Shown here piece after piece: positions 1 through 8,762 of a stretch of DNA of 64,000 nt. The stretch's first letter is position 1. Each line of letters opens with the position of its first letter. The position numbers and the translations under genes are program-made. The DNA is from Streptomyces tagetis (GTDB lineage: Bacteria > Actinomycetota > Actinomycetes > Streptomycetales > Streptomycetaceae): positions 43,797-107,796 of the forward strand of contig NZ_JAGPNL010000013.1 of assembly GCF_018069565.1 (NCBI RefSeq), read 5' to 3'. Under the pieces are notes generated by a model, which ran no database searches, was not told where the DNA came from, and saw only the letters and a list, made by a program, of their open reading frames with translations.

Positions 1-88
1 ATGGCAATGCGCTTGCTTCTCGCCGGGGTCTGGGGATACCGTCTTGGTTGTCTTCGTGGTGGGCGATGTCATCGTCCCGCGGATGCGC

Positions 89-125
89 GAAGCCCCGACC
101 GTAATGTGTCTGCGGTCGGGGCTTC
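89..125. terminator. Hairpin upstream of the HEPN gene
   Basis: A perfect 13-bp inverted repeat (GAAGCCCCGACCG, 89-101, with its complement at 113-125) encloses an 11-nt loop. There is no strong T-run. It probably terminates whatever gene lies left of the window and separates it from the HEPN-methylase unit. Bases 1-243 show no other convincing gene; the reading frame is open from base 1 but lacks a ribosome site before 244. Confidence 0.55.
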
Positions 126-243
126 GGAGGCCATGCTCTGGGCGGCATGCGAAGCAGAGGCGGACCCAGGGCGTACGCAAGCCACGATAGCAGAGCACAT
201 CCGCGGGCGCGCCGCGCTGCGGAAACCGAGTGGGGGAGAGACT

Positions 244-942
244 GTGGCCGGTGACCTGCCGGAGTGGATGCTGCGAGCCTTCTCGAAGCCGCGCATGGCT
301 TCCTACCTGCGCGCGGCAAGGGGCGATGCCCAGAAGGCCGCCAGCCTCTACTGGTGGAACATGGAGGCGTCGGCCGCGCTGTACGGACCACTGAACTGCC
401 TGGAGGTCACGCTGCGCAACGCCCTGCACGGCGTGCTCGAACAGCATCACGGCCGGCCGGACTGGTGGGTGGGGGCGCCTCTGAGCCCGAACGGCCTCCG
501 CCTGGTCGACGACGCGCGCGCGAAGTGCGAACGGAACGGAACGGCCTCGGCCCCCGTCGACGGCATCGTCACCGAACTGACCCTCGGCTTCTGGGTCTCC
601 CTGGTGAGCGGCGCCCGCGGCTACGACCGTGGGTTCTGGGTGCCCGCCACCCACAAGGCGTTCCCGAACTACTCGGGGCGACGTAAGGAGCTGCATGACA
701 GCCTCATGTTCCTCCTGTGGCTGCGGAACAGGGTCATGCACCATGAGCCGATCGACCATCAGTGCCGACGGCGGTGCCCCCGCTGGCACCTGGACCCGGT
801 GAGTGGGCACGCCACGCTCTATGACGTGCTCGGCTACCTCAGCCCCGAGCTGGCCAAGGAGGCACGAGCCATGGACAGGTTCCCCGCCGTCTTCGCGTCG
901 CGGGGCGATGCCCTTCGCGGCACCAGGCCGCCTCAGTTCTGA
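244..942 (+). CDS. Abi-family HEPN protein
   Basis: A 232-residue protein resembling the Abi_2/Abi_C abortive-infection family. The N-terminal half has the family-like stretch LNCLEVTLRNAL; near residue 161 there is RNRVMHHE, fitting the R-x4-H signature of HEPN ribonucleases (R161, H166). Such proteins usually act as RNases that stop growth of phage-infected cells; that role is inferred here. GTG at 244 is chosen because GGGGGAGAGA lies just upstream, although the frame is open back to base 1. It ends 22 nt before the DNA methylase gene, so the two are probably one operon with the specificity subunit that follows. Catalytic activity is not proven by sequence. Confidence 0.75.
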   Translation: MAGDLPEWMLRAFSKPRMASYLRAARGDAQKAASLYWWNMEASAALYGPLNCLEVTLRNALHGVLEQHHGRPDWWVGAPLSPNGLRLVDDARAKCERNGTASAPVDGIVTELTLGFWVSLVSGARGYDRGFWVPATHKAFPNYSGRRKELHDSLMFLLWLRNRVMHHEPIDHQCRRRCPRWHLDPVSGHATLYDVLGYLSPELAKEARAMDRFPAVFASRGDALRGTRPPQF

Positions 943-964
943 AACCGGACCGTCAGGAGACGCT

Positions 965-2602
965 GTGACCGACTTCGACGTGCGCTCCCGGGGTGGCGAT
1001 GCCAACCCGGAGTTCGCCGGTGTGCTCGTCTCGCGGCCCGACATCGCCCGCCTGGCCGGGGTGAAGCGTCCCGCGGTCACCAACTGGGAACGACGGTACG
1101 CGGATTACCCTGCCCCGCTTCCTCGAAGCGAGGGCGCGCGCGGTGCCGCCCCCGAGATGTTCCGAGCCGACGAGGTACTGGCCTGGCTCTCGGCACGGCC
1201 CATTCCCGCCAACGCCCTCCTGCCCGGCGAACCGTCGGGAACGACGTACGGCGACCGGTTTCGAGCCGGGCTGACCGGGAGCAGAGCGGGCGGGCTGCTC
1301 GCGGCGGTGAAGGAACTCACCGGACCCGCGGCGGAGCGGATGCGCGGGCCGGTCCCCCTGCCGCTCTACCTCGACTGGCTGCTGTACCTCGTGTTCCGCG
1401 CGATCGTGGAGGCGGACGGGGGGCAGGAGGGCAGTCAGGGCCGGACCCAGGCCGGGAGGGACGTCGCCGTCCCGGAGGAGAAGTACCCGCGCGGACTTCC
1501 GGCCGACCTCCAGAACCTTCTGGACCGGAATCCGCCCAGCTCCCCGGAGGACGGACGTCAGGCGTTCGACCTGGTCCTCACCCTCCTGCGCGACGCCGAG
1601 GACCGCGGGTTCGGTGACTTTCTCACCCCCCCGTCGGTGAGCCGTGTCATGGCCGGAGCACTGGCTGCCGTGGCACCCGCCGTGCCGACACCGTACGACC
1701 CGTTCTGCCGTACCGGCGAGCTGCTTGCCGCCTACCTGGACGCCACCGCCGAACGGGACGGACCGGGACCCCGCAGGGTGAGGGGGCGGGTGCTCCATGA
1801 CCGTGCGCTGCGCATCGCCCGTATGAACGTCCGGGTACACGGCGCGGACGACGCGGAACTCGCCCTGGGGCCCGGTGCACCCCCGCCGGACCCGGACGGG
1901 ATGTTCGACGTGATTCTCACCAACCCGCCGTTCGGTGGCAGAACCCGTGACGACGGGCCCCCACCCGCCTACTGGACGTACGGCCCCGCCCGGCGCGTCG
2001 AATTCGACTGGCTTCAGTACGTCATCTCCCGCCTCGCCCCCGAGGGCCGGGCCGCCGTCCTGATGCCCGCGGCAGCCGCCTTCCACACGGGTGCGGCACG
2101 TACGGTCCGGGCCGGGTTGGTCGAGGCCGGGATCGTCGAGTGCGTGATGGCGCTGCCCGGACAGCTCTTCGGGCAGACGGCGATCAAGACGCACATCTGG
2201 TTCCTGAGAGCCACACCCGGGCCGGTACGCGACGTACTTTTCGTGGACGGTGAGGACCTCGGGCACGTCGTGAGCCGCACTCGCCAAACCCTTTTCGACG
2301 ACGACGTCGCCCGGCTGGTGCGAGAGTACGGTTCCTGGTGTTCAGCCGCCGACAGCGAACGGGAGTACCCCGGAACACCGGGGCTGAGCCGGGCCGTGGC
2401 GCCGGGTGAGATCGTCGCACACGACCACCGGCTCGACCCGGCGACGTACGTACGCACAGCCATGCCTGAGCCGGCCGTCACGGACTCGGCCGAGGTACGT
2501 GGCCGGCTGGCCGGACTGGCGCAGGAGATCGAGGTCCTGCAGGCGCGGGCCAGGAACGCCGACGCCGACGCGTTGAGGCAGCTCAGGAGGTATGGACTGT
2601 GA
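965..2602 (+). CDS. N6-adenine DNA methylase with N-terminal HTH (HsdM-like)
   Basis: A 545-residue HsdM-type methyltransferase. Residues about 15-75 look like a helix-turn-helix module (RPDIARLAGVKRPAVTNWER), the middle is a linker, and the catalytic core carries a divergent AdoMet motif DPFCRTGE near residue 245 (usual form DPACGSG) and the catalytic motif NPPF at residue 320. It should methylate adenine at sites chosen by the downstream S subunit. GTG at 965 is preferred because CAGGAGA precedes it; an upstream start at 803 would overlap the HEPN gene. The stop overlaps the next start by 4 nt (GTGA), indicating translational coupling. No hsdR-like gene is visible in the window. Confidence 0.85.
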   Translation: MTDFDVRSRGGDANPEFAGVLVSRPDIARLAGVKRPAVTNWERRYADYPAPLPRSEGARGAAPEMFRADEVLAWLSARPIPANALLPGEPSGTTYGDRFRAGLTGSRAGGLLAAVKELTGPAAERMRGPVPLPLYLDWLLYLVFRAIVEADGGQEGSQGRTQAGRDVAVPEEKYPRGLPADLQNLLDRNPPSSPEDGRQAFDLVLTLLRDAEDRGFGDFLTPPSVSRVMAGALAAVAPAVPTPYDPFCRTGELLAAYLDATAERDGPGPRRVRGRVLHDRALRIARMNVRVHGADDAELALGPGAPPPDPDGMFDVILTNPPFGGRTRDDGPPPAYWTYGPARRVEFDWLQYVISRLAPEGRAAVLMPAAAAFHTGAARTVRAGLVEAGIVECVMALPGQLFGQTAIKTHIWFLRATPGPVRDVLFVDGEDLGHVVSRTRQTLFDDDVARLVREYGSWCSAADSEREYPGTPGLSRAVAPGEIVAHDHRLDPATYVRTAMPEPAVTDSAEVRGRLAGLAQEIEVLQARARNADADALRQLRRYGL

Positions 2603-3276
2603 CGGGCACAAGAGGGGGAACGGAGGCATCTGACACCGGGCTTCATCTGCCTGAGGGCTGGCGGTGTGCTCCCCTGAGGGACCTGTGTGCCTCCCTCCGG
2701 GCGGGCCCGGCGTCGCGTGTCCAGGACAAGGGACACACACAGGCGGACGGTGGTGTCCCCGTCGTCCTGCCTCGTGATCTCGGTGGGCAGCGGATCACGA
2801 CCGCCGAGCCCGGCCTCGTGCCCGCCGTCCCCAGGGAGCGGGCGCGAGCACTGGAGCAGCACCTGCTGGCCGAGGGAGACATCCTCATCACCCGCACGGG
2901 CAACGTCGGCCGCCTGGCCCTGGTGACGGGAGAACACAGCGGCTGGCTGTTCCACGCCAACCTGGTCAGGATGCGGCTCCCGGGCGCCGGCCCGGCGCAG
3001 GCCCCCTACCTCGCCGCCTACCTGAGTTCGGGCACCGCTCAGGACTGGGTCCGTGCGCGGACGGCCGGCTCGGTGATCCCGTCGGTGAGCATACGGACGC
3101 TGGGCGAGCTGCCCGTGCCGCTTCCGCCGCAGGCGGAGCAGCGGGCCATCGGCGCGACCCTCGCGGCCCTCGACGAGAAGATCAGAGCGCACACGGAGAT
3201 CGCCCGGACTACCGTCCAGTACCGTGCGGTGCTGGCGGACGCGCTCCTGACCGGCGTGGTGACCGCCCAACCGTGA
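2599..3276 (+). CDS. Restriction-modification specificity subunit, single TRD (HsdS-like)
   Basis: A 225-residue specificity subunit. One target-recognition domain spans roughly residues 12-165, followed by the typical conserved helix PPQAEQRAIGATLAALDEKI. Full-length HsdS proteins have two TRDs and about 400 residues, so this is a half-size S protein that would be expected to dimerise and read a palindromic or bipartite target. It overlaps hsdM by 4 nt. The gene ends 28 nt before nur, which starts the conserved chromosomal block, so the defence-type unit appears to stop here. Confidence 0.85.
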   Translation: MTGTRGGTEASDTGLHLPEGWRCAPLRDLCASLRAGPASRVQDKGHTQADGGVPVVLPRDLGGQRITTAEPGLVPAVPRERARALEQHLLAEGDILITRTGNVGRLALVTGEHSGWLFHANLVRMRLPGAGPAQAPYLAAYLSSGTAQDWVRARTAGSVIPSVSIRTLGELPVPLPPQAEQRAIGATLAALDEKIRAHTEIARTTVQYRAVLADALLTGVVTAQP

Positions 3277-3304
3277 CCTGGGTTCTGGCCCTAGACTCGG
3301 GGCT

Positions 3305-3742
3305 GTGGTGAGCACCGACTGGAAGAGCGACCTCAGACAGCGCGGCTACCGGCTGACCCCCCAGCGTCAGCTCGTACTGGAGGCTGTGGACACCCTTGAG
3401 CACGCCACCCCGGACGAGATCCTCATCGAGGTGAGGAAGACGGCATCCGGGGTCAACATCTCCACCGTGTACCGCACCCTGGAGCTGCTGGAGGAGCTGG
3501 AGCTGGTCTCGCACGCCCACCTCGGCCACGGGGCGCCCACGTACCACCTCGCCGACCGGCACCACCACATCCACCTGGTCTGCCGGGACTGCTCCGACGT
3601 GATCGAGGCCGATGTGTCGGTGGCCGCCGAGTTCACCGCCAAGCTCCGGGAACAGTTCGGCTTCGACACCGACATGAAGCACTTCGCCATCTTCGGCCGC
3701 TGTGCGGACTGCACCTCCGGGGGCGCGTCCGCCGGGTCGTAG
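3305..3742 (+). CDS. nur: Nickel-responsive Fur-family repressor Nur
   Basis: A 145-residue Fur-family regulator. All metal ligands known for S. coelicolor Nur sit at the same positions: H33, H86, H88 and H90 for one site, H70, H72 and H126 for the nickel site. The winged helix (YRLTPQRQLVLEAV...STVYRTLELLEEL) occupies residues 15-68. In S. coelicolor Nur with nickel represses the iron superoxide dismutase gene and nickel-uptake genes; I infer the same here. The start is one of two adjacent GTG codons (3305 or 3308). It is followed within 10 nt by ygfZ. Confidence 0.93.
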   Translation: MVSTDWKSDLRQRGYRLTPQRQLVLEAVDTLEHATPDEILIEVRKTASGVNISTVYRTLELLEELELVSHAHLGHGAPTYHLADRHHHIHLVCRDCSDVIEADVSVAAEFTAKLREQFGFDTDMKHFAIFGRCADCTSGGASAGS

Positions 3743-3751
3743 GCTGGGGCC

Positions 3752-4717
3752 ATGAAGAGCCCTCTGCTGTCCCTGCCCGGCGCCGTCCCCGCCGAGGGCG
3801 TGGACGAAGGCGTCGCCGCCCACTACGGCGACCTGTTCCGCGAGCAGCGTGCCCTCGCCGACGGCACCGGATTCGTCGACCTCTCCCACCGCGGCGTCCT
3901 CGCCGTCACCGGTGAGGACCGGCTGAGCTGGCTGCACCTGCTGCTCACCCAGCACGTCAGCGACCTGCCGCCCGGCGAGGCCACCGAGGCCCTGGTCCTC
4001 TCCGCCAACGGCCACATCGAGCACGCCCTCTCCCTCGTCGACGACGGGACCACGGTCTGGGCGCACGTCGAACCCGGCACCCAGGAGGCGCTCATCGCCT
4101 ACCTGGAGTCCATGAAGTTCTTCTACCGGGTCGAGGTGGCCGACCGCACCGCCGACACCGCCGTCGTGTACCTCCCGGCCGGCTCCATCGCCGAGGCCCC
4201 CGAGGGCGCCGTGGTCCGCGAGACGCCGTACGGCCGCGACCTCTTCCTGCCCCGCGCCGGGCTGGAGGACTTCGCCGCCAAGGCCGGTCCGCCGGCCGGC
4301 ATCCTGGCCCACGAGGCGCTCCGGGTCGAGCGGCACCGGCCCCGGCTCGGCTTCGAGACCGACCACCGCACCATCCCGCACGAGCTGGGCCTGATCGGCA
4401 GCGCCGTCCACCTCCAGAAGGGCTGCTACCGCGGCCAGGAGACCGTCGCCCGGGTGCAGAACCTGGGCAAGCCGCCGCGCCGCCTGGTCTTCCTGCACCT
4501 GGACGGCAGCGAGGTCCACCTCCCCGGGCACGGCGCCCCGGTGCGTGTCGCCGACGACGGCCCCGACGGCCGGAAGATCGGCTTCGTCACCACCTCCGTA
4601 CGCCACCACGAGCTGGGCCCGGTCGCCCTCGCCCTGATCAAGCGCAACGTGCCCGTCGACGCCCGCCTGATCGCCGAGGACACCGCCGCCGCCCAGGAGA
4701 CCGTCGTCGAGCCGTGA
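3752..4717 (+). CDS. ygfZ: Folate-binding YgfZ/GcvT-domain protein
   Basis: A 321-residue YgfZ-family protein. The diagnostic motif KGCYRGQE appears near residue 225 and contains the conserved cysteine. The GcvT-like fold binds tetrahydrofolate, and YgfZ proteins assist maturation or repair of some Fe-S enzymes. The start ATG lies 9 nt after the nur stop, so it is likely co-transcribed with nur. It is convergent with dtd, with only 12 nt between stop codons. Confidence 0.88.
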   Translation: MKSPLLSLPGAVPAEGVDEGVAAHYGDLFREQRALADGTGFVDLSHRGVLAVTGEDRLSWLHLLLTQHVSDLPPGEATEALVLSANGHIEHALSLVDDGTTVWAHVEPGTQEALIAYLESMKFFYRVEVADRTADTAVVYLPAGSIAEAPEGAVVRETPYGRDLFLPRAGLEDFAAKAGPPAGILAHEALRVERHRPRLGFETDHRTIPHELGLIGSAVHLQKGCYRGQETVARVQNLGKPPRRLVFLHLDGSEVHLPGHGAPVRVADDGPDGRKIGFVTTSVRHHELGPVALALIKRNVPVDARLIAEDTAAAQETVVEP

Positions 4718-4729
4718 GGCCGGGGTCCC

Positions 4730-5155
4730 TCACACCTCGACGAGCACCGTGAACGGGCCGTCGTTCGTCAGCGCGACCCGCATCCGCGCGCCGAACCGGC
4801 CCGTCGCCACGGTCGCCCCCAGCGCCCGCAGCCGGGCCACCACCTCGTCGACCAGCGGCTCGGCCACCTCGCCGGGGGCGGCGGCGCTCCACGTGGGGCG
4901 GCGGCCCTTGCGGACGTCCCCGTACAGGGTGAACTGGCTGATCACCAGCAGCGGGGCGCCGATGTCGGCGCACGACTTCTCGTCGTGCAGCATCCGCAGC
5001 GACCACAGCTTGCGGGCGAGCCGGTCCGCCTGCTCCGGGGTGTCGTCGTGCGTCACCCCGACCAGGACGCACAGCCCCTCGCCCTCGATCGCCCCCACCG
5101 TCTCGCCGTCCACGACGACGCTCGCGCCGTCCACCCTCTGCACCACTGCACGCAT
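4730..5155 (-). CDS. dtd: D-aminoacyl-tRNA deacylase
   Basis: A 141-residue DTD enzyme that hydrolyses D-amino acids mischarged onto tRNA. It starts with the typical MRAVVQRV, contains the catalytic-pocket SQFTLYGD motif and ends with the T-N-D-G-P-F motif. The ATG at 5155 gives the normal family length; the frame is open upstream to 5353 but that extension is not family-like. It is divergent from rsiG, with promoters expected in 5156-5345. Confidence 0.93.
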   Translation of the reverse strand: MRAVVQRVDGASVVVDGETVGAIEGEGLCVLVGVTHDDTPEQADRLARKLWSLRMLHDEKSCADIGAPLLVISQFTLYGDVRKGRRPTWSAAAPGEVAEPLVDEVVARLRALGATVATGRFGARMRVALTNDGPFTVLVEV

Positions 5156-5345
5156 GCCCGCCATGATGCCGTGCGGGACCGGAACGCCGACGGGCGGGCC
5201 GCGGGGCGCCCGCGCACTGCCACACGGGGCTTCTTTTCGCTCCGTAACCCCCCATCTGGGGCCGATCGGGGGCACTCGGTCACATAGCGGCCACTTGGGG
5301 TGGCACGATGCTCCCAGACGCCGGTCGAGGGGACGGTAGAGGTAG

Positions 5346-5990
5346 ATGAGCACACCGAGTACGGGGCAGCCGCTTGGGACTGTCGCGTTGACTCACCCGG
5401 GCGGCCTGGAGGCGCCCAGACCGCCCGTGCAGCGGACGGACAGCCCAGAGCTGCCCGTGGACGCGGCACCGGGCATCCCGGGCTCTCCGGGCGCGGGGCG
5501 CGACCTGGCCGGGCTGAGCCTGCCGGAGCTGCGCACGCTGCGCCGGGACGCCCAGCGGGAGGAGGCCGACCTCAGCTACGTACGGCGGCTGCTGCACGGG
5601 CGGATCGACATCCTCCGCGCCGAGCAGGCACGGCGGGGTACGGCGTCCGTGCCGGCCGCGGCGGAGGCGTCCGTGGTCGAGCGGCTGTCGGAGATCCTGG
5701 CCGACGCCCCGGTCCGGCACCGGGCCTCCGCCCGCCATGTCACGCTGGGCACCCCGCGCAGCGAGGAGGGCCGCAGGCTCGCCGCCGAGATGCTCGGGGA
5801 CGTGGAGCTGTCCGATCTGGCGGCGCTCACCGATCCGGAGCTGATCGCCGCGATGGGCCGCCTGGTCCGCCACGAGCAGCGGGTCTCGCGCCGGCGCCGC
5901 CGGCTCCAGCGCACCGCCGACGACTCCAGCGCCGAGATCGCCCGCCGGTACCGTGAGGGGGAAGCACAAGTCGACGACCTGCTCGTGTGA
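5346..5990 (+). CDS. rsiG: Anti-sigma factor RsiG (c-di-GMP-dependent, for WhiG)
   Basis: A 214-residue protein with two predicted long helices, each carrying the c-di-GMP binding signature E-x3-S-x2-R-x3-Q-x3-D described for RsiG. In the second helix it is complete (E177, S181, R184, Q188, D192). In the first it reads E73, S77, R80, H84, D88, so the Q position is histidine. In S. venezuelae RsiG loaded with c-di-GMP holds the sporulation sigma factor WhiG inactive; orthologues are often annotated AmfC or aerial mycelium formation protein. Residues 1-55 look disordered. Confidence 0.85.
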   Translation: MSTPSTGQPLGTVALTHPGGLEAPRPPVQRTDSPELPVDAAPGIPGSPGAGRDLAGLSLPELRTLRRDAQREEADLSYVRRLLHGRIDILRAEQARRGTASVPAAAEASVVERLSEILADAPVRHRASARHVTLGTPRSEEGRRLAAEMLGDVELSDLAALTDPELIAAMGRLVRHEQRVSRRRRRLQRTADDSSAEIARRYREGEAQVDDLLV

Positions 5991-6077
5991 CGCCAGGAGC
6001 CGCTGTACGCCGTCCTGGGGGCCCGGTGATCCCGGGCCGTCGCCGTGACGGGTCCTTGTTCCGGAAGGCCACCGCCG

Positions 6078-7091
6078 ATGTCCGCGTCCCAGCCCGTGTC
6101 CACGCCCGCGCCGGCCACCCCGCCGGCGCCGCCGGCCGCCCTCGCGCCCGTCGTGCCGCCCGTCCTCGCCGAGGTCGTGCGGTCCGGCTTCGTCGAGGGG
6201 CGGCACCGGGGCAGCCTGGTCGTCCTGGGCGCCGACGGAGCGGTGGAACTGGCGCTCGGGGACGTGACGGCACCCGTCTTCCCCCGCTCCTCCAACAAGC
6301 CCATGCAGGCCGCGGCGGTACTGCGGGCCGGCCTGGAGCTGGCGGGGGAGCGGCTGGCGCTGGCCGCCGCCAGCCACTCCGGAGAAACCTTCCATCGCAC
6401 ACTCGTACGGACCATGCTCGGCGAGTTCGGTCTCGACGCCGGGCTGCTGCGGTGCCCGCCCGACCTGCCCCTGGACGCCGAGGAGCGGGACCTCTACCTC
6501 GCCGCCGGGAAGGTCGCCGACCCGGTCACCATGAACTGCTCCGGCAAGCACACCGCGATGCTCGCCGCCTGCGCGCTGCGCGGCTGGCCGCTGGAGGGCT
6601 ACCTCGACCCCGGCCACCCGCTCCAGCGGCTCGTCCACCGGACCGTGGAGGAGGCGGCGGGCGAGCCGGTCGCCGCGGTCGGCACCGACGGGTGCGGGGC
6701 TCCGCTGATGGCGATCAGCCTGGTCGGACTGGCCCGCGCCTTCCAGGGCTTCGCCGGCGCCGAACCCGGCACGCCCGAACGCCGGGTCGCCGACGCGATG
6801 CGCGCCCACCCCGAGTACGTCGCCGGTACCCGCCGCGCGGACACCTGGCTGATGCGCGAGGTGCCGGGCACGCTCTCCAAGATGGGCGCCGAGGCGGTCC
6901 AGGCGGTGGCCCTGCCGGACGGCCGCGCCCTCGCCTTCAAGATCGAGGACGGGGCGACGCGGGCGCTCGGCCCGGTCCTCGCCCGCGCGCTCACCCTGCT
7001 CGGCGTGGACGGCCCCGTGGTCGGCCGCATCGGCCGCGCGCCGCTGCTGGGCGGGGGCGCGGAGGTGGGGGAGATCCGGGCGGCGTTCTGA
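6078..7091 (+). CDS. Asparaginase (type II-like, Rhizobium etli class)
   Basis: A 337-residue member of the Asparaginase_II Pfam family, distinct from the E. coli ansA/ansB enzymes. Family-like motifs visible are SSNKPMQ, SHSGE, NCSGKH (about residue 155) and TDGCGAP, plus KIEDG near the C-terminus. It should hydrolyse asparagine to aspartate and ammonia in the cytosol. ATG at 6078 is chosen because GGAAGG lies upstream; a GTG at 6045 would add 11 unlikely residues. Residues 1-30 are an Ala/Pro-rich tail. A tandem-repeat tract follows. Confidence 0.85.
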   Translation: MSASQPVSTPAPATPPAPPAALAPVVPPVLAEVVRSGFVEGRHRGSLVVLGADGAVELALGDVTAPVFPRSSNKPMQAAAVLRAGLELAGERLALAAASHSGETFHRTLVRTMLGEFGLDAGLLRCPPDLPLDAEERDLYLAAGKVADPVTMNCSGKHTAMLAACALRGWPLEGYLDPGHPLQRLVHRTVEEAAGEPVAAVGTDGCGAPLMAISLVGLARAFQGFAGAEPGTPERRVADAMRAHPEYVAGTRRADTWLMREVPGTLSKMGAEAVQAVALPDGRALAFKIEDGATRALGPVLARALTLLGVDGPVVGRIGRAPLLGGGAEVGEIRAAF

Positions 7092-7098
7092 GGGCGGT

Positions 7099-7245
7099 GC
7101 TCGCGGGGGCGCGTGGGGTGAGGAGGCTCTTGCGGGGGCGCGTGAAGCGAGGGGGCCTTTGCGGGGGCGCGTGGGGTGAGGGCGGTCTTCGCGGCGCGCG
7201 TGAGGTGAGGGGCGCCTTCGCGGGGGCGCGTGAGGTGTCGGGCGG
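7099..7245. repeat. Five degenerate tandem repeats of about 30 bp
   Basis: Copies of the core GCGGGGGCGCGTGAGGTGAG begin near 7101, 7131, 7160, 7190 and 7219, a period of about 29-30 nt, filling the gap between the asparaginase and acetyltransferase genes. No gene is seen in it. It may be a simple slippage product; function unknown. Confidence 0.75.
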
Positions 7246-7343
7246 GAGGCATCAGGCGGCGGGGCATCGGGGCTGGTGGGGCCCGTCGGGTGGCCGCGGA
7301 AATTTCCGCGACGCACGCCCCGGGCGCCGCATACCGTGAGCGC

Positions 7344-8600
7344 ATGACGAGCCGTGCCGAGATCGACGTACACCCCATCACCGAGGCCGAGTTCCCCGAC
7401 TGGAGCCGGGCCCTGAGCACCGGTTTCCTCCAGGACCCCGTCCTGGGCGAGGAGCAACTCCGGGCCCGTGCCAGGCAGTTCGTACCGGGCCGGCTGCTCG
7501 GCGCGTTCGACCGCGGCCGGTGCGTCGCCACCTACCGCTCCTTCGACCAGCGGCTCACCGCCGTCGGCGGCGCCGAGGTGCCGGCCGACGCGGTCTCCAA
7601 CGTCACCGTCACCCCGACGCACCGGCGCCGCGGCCTGCTCAGCCGCATGATCGGCGCGGACCTGGCGGCGGCCCGGGAGCGCGGGGACGTCGTCGCCACG
7701 CTCATCGCCGCCGAGTACCGGATCTACGGCCGCCACGGCTTCGGCCCGGCCACCACGATGACCCAGTGGACGGTGGACGTGCCCCGCGCCGGCCTCGACC
7801 CGCGCTGGGCGGCCCCGGAGGACGGCGGCACCATCGACCTGGCCGACGGCGCGGACGTCCGCAAGCTCGGCCCCGAGCTGCACGAGCGGCTGCGCCGGGC
7901 CCAGCCGGGCGCGGTCAGCCGCGACGAACTGTGGTGGCAGGCGCGGACCGGCGCCGTCCGGATGCACGCCACCCCGTGGCACGAGCCGTTCTACGCGGTG
8001 TACCGCTCGCCCGACGGCGAGGTGCAGGGCATGGCCGCCTACCGGGCCGACGACACCTGGGGCGACGCGAAGCAGCCGCTCAACACGGCGACCGTCGACT
8101 GGCTGATCGGCGTCACCCCGGCCGCCGAGCGCGCCCTGTGGCGGTACCTCTGCTCCATCGACTGGATCACGACGGTCAAGAGCGGCTGGCGCTCCCCGGA
8201 CGATCTGCTCCCGCACTACCTGCCCGACCCGCGCGCGGCCCGGATCAGCACCCAGGCCGACTGGCTGTGGGTCCGCGTCCTGGACGTCGTACGGGCGCTG
8301 GAGGCGCGGACGTACGCGGCGCGGGGCTCGCTGGTGCTGGAGGTCGTGGACCCGGGCGGGCCGGCCGCCGGGCGGTGGCGACTGGAGGCGGAGGAGGGCG
8401 GCGCGTCCTGCGTGCCGACCACCGAGAGCGCCGATCTCGTGCTGGACGCCGGGGCGTTGGCGATGCTGTGGCTCGGGGACGAGTCGGCCGCGCGACTGGC
8501 GGCGCTGGGCCGGGTGACGGAAGAACGAGCGGGCGCCGCCCTGTCGGCCGACGCCCTGCTGCGTGCGCCCCGGCGCCCGTGGTGCCCGGACATGTTCTGA
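7344..8600 (+). CDS. Eis-family GNAT N-acetyltransferase
   Basis: A 418-residue protein with the Eis three-part layout: an acetyl-CoA binding GNAT domain (VSNVTVTPTHRRRGLLSRMI near residues 84-103), a second degenerate GNAT domain and a C-terminal SCP2-like domain ending in the free carboxylate CPDMF, which in Eis proteins is catalytic. Family members acetylate amines including aminoglycosides; the substrate here is unknown. The ATG at 7344 follows a GTGAGCGC stretch and gives the family length. Confidence 0.87.
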   Translation: MTSRAEIDVHPITEAEFPDWSRALSTGFLQDPVLGEEQLRARARQFVPGRLLGAFDRGRCVATYRSFDQRLTAVGGAEVPADAVSNVTVTPTHRRRGLLSRMIGADLAAARERGDVVATLIAAEYRIYGRHGFGPATTMTQWTVDVPRAGLDPRWAAPEDGGTIDLADGADVRKLGPELHERLRRAQPGAVSRDELWWQARTGAVRMHATPWHEPFYAVYRSPDGEVQGMAAYRADDTWGDAKQPLNTATVDWLIGVTPAAERALWRYLCSIDWITTVKSGWRSPDDLLPHYLPDPRAARISTQADWLWVRVLDVVRALEARTYAARGSLVLEVVDPGGPAAGRWRLEAEEGGASCVPTTESADLVLDAGALAMLWLGDESAARLAALGRVTEERAGAALSADALLRAPRRPWCPDMF

Positions 8601-8642
8601 GGGGCGGGGCCCCGTGAGGTGCGGGTGTCCTCCTTCCCCGGT

Positions 8643-8679
8643 GACGGAGCGCGGGCGTGTCCGTAGCGTGCGCTCCGTC
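8643..8679. terminator. Intergenic hairpin between convergent genes
   Basis: A perfect 10-bp stem (GACGGAGCGC at 8643-8652 and its complement at 8670-8679) with a 17-nt loop lies in the 160-bp gap between the acetyltransferase gene and the leftward small membrane gene. It may serve both strands. No T-run is present. Confidence 0.4.
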
Positions 8680-8762
8680 GTGCCGGTGGTCGGGCCGGCC
8701 GGCCGCCGGGCCGGGCTCCCGGCTCCCCTCCGGAGAGGAGCCCGGACGGCGGCGTGGCCGGC

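Noticed and set aside
5280..8216. A 978-codon open frame on the − strand
   Set aside because: It is antisense to rsiG, the asparaginase and the Eis gene, has Arg/Gly/Pro-rich composition typical of GC-driven shadow frames, and matches no family.
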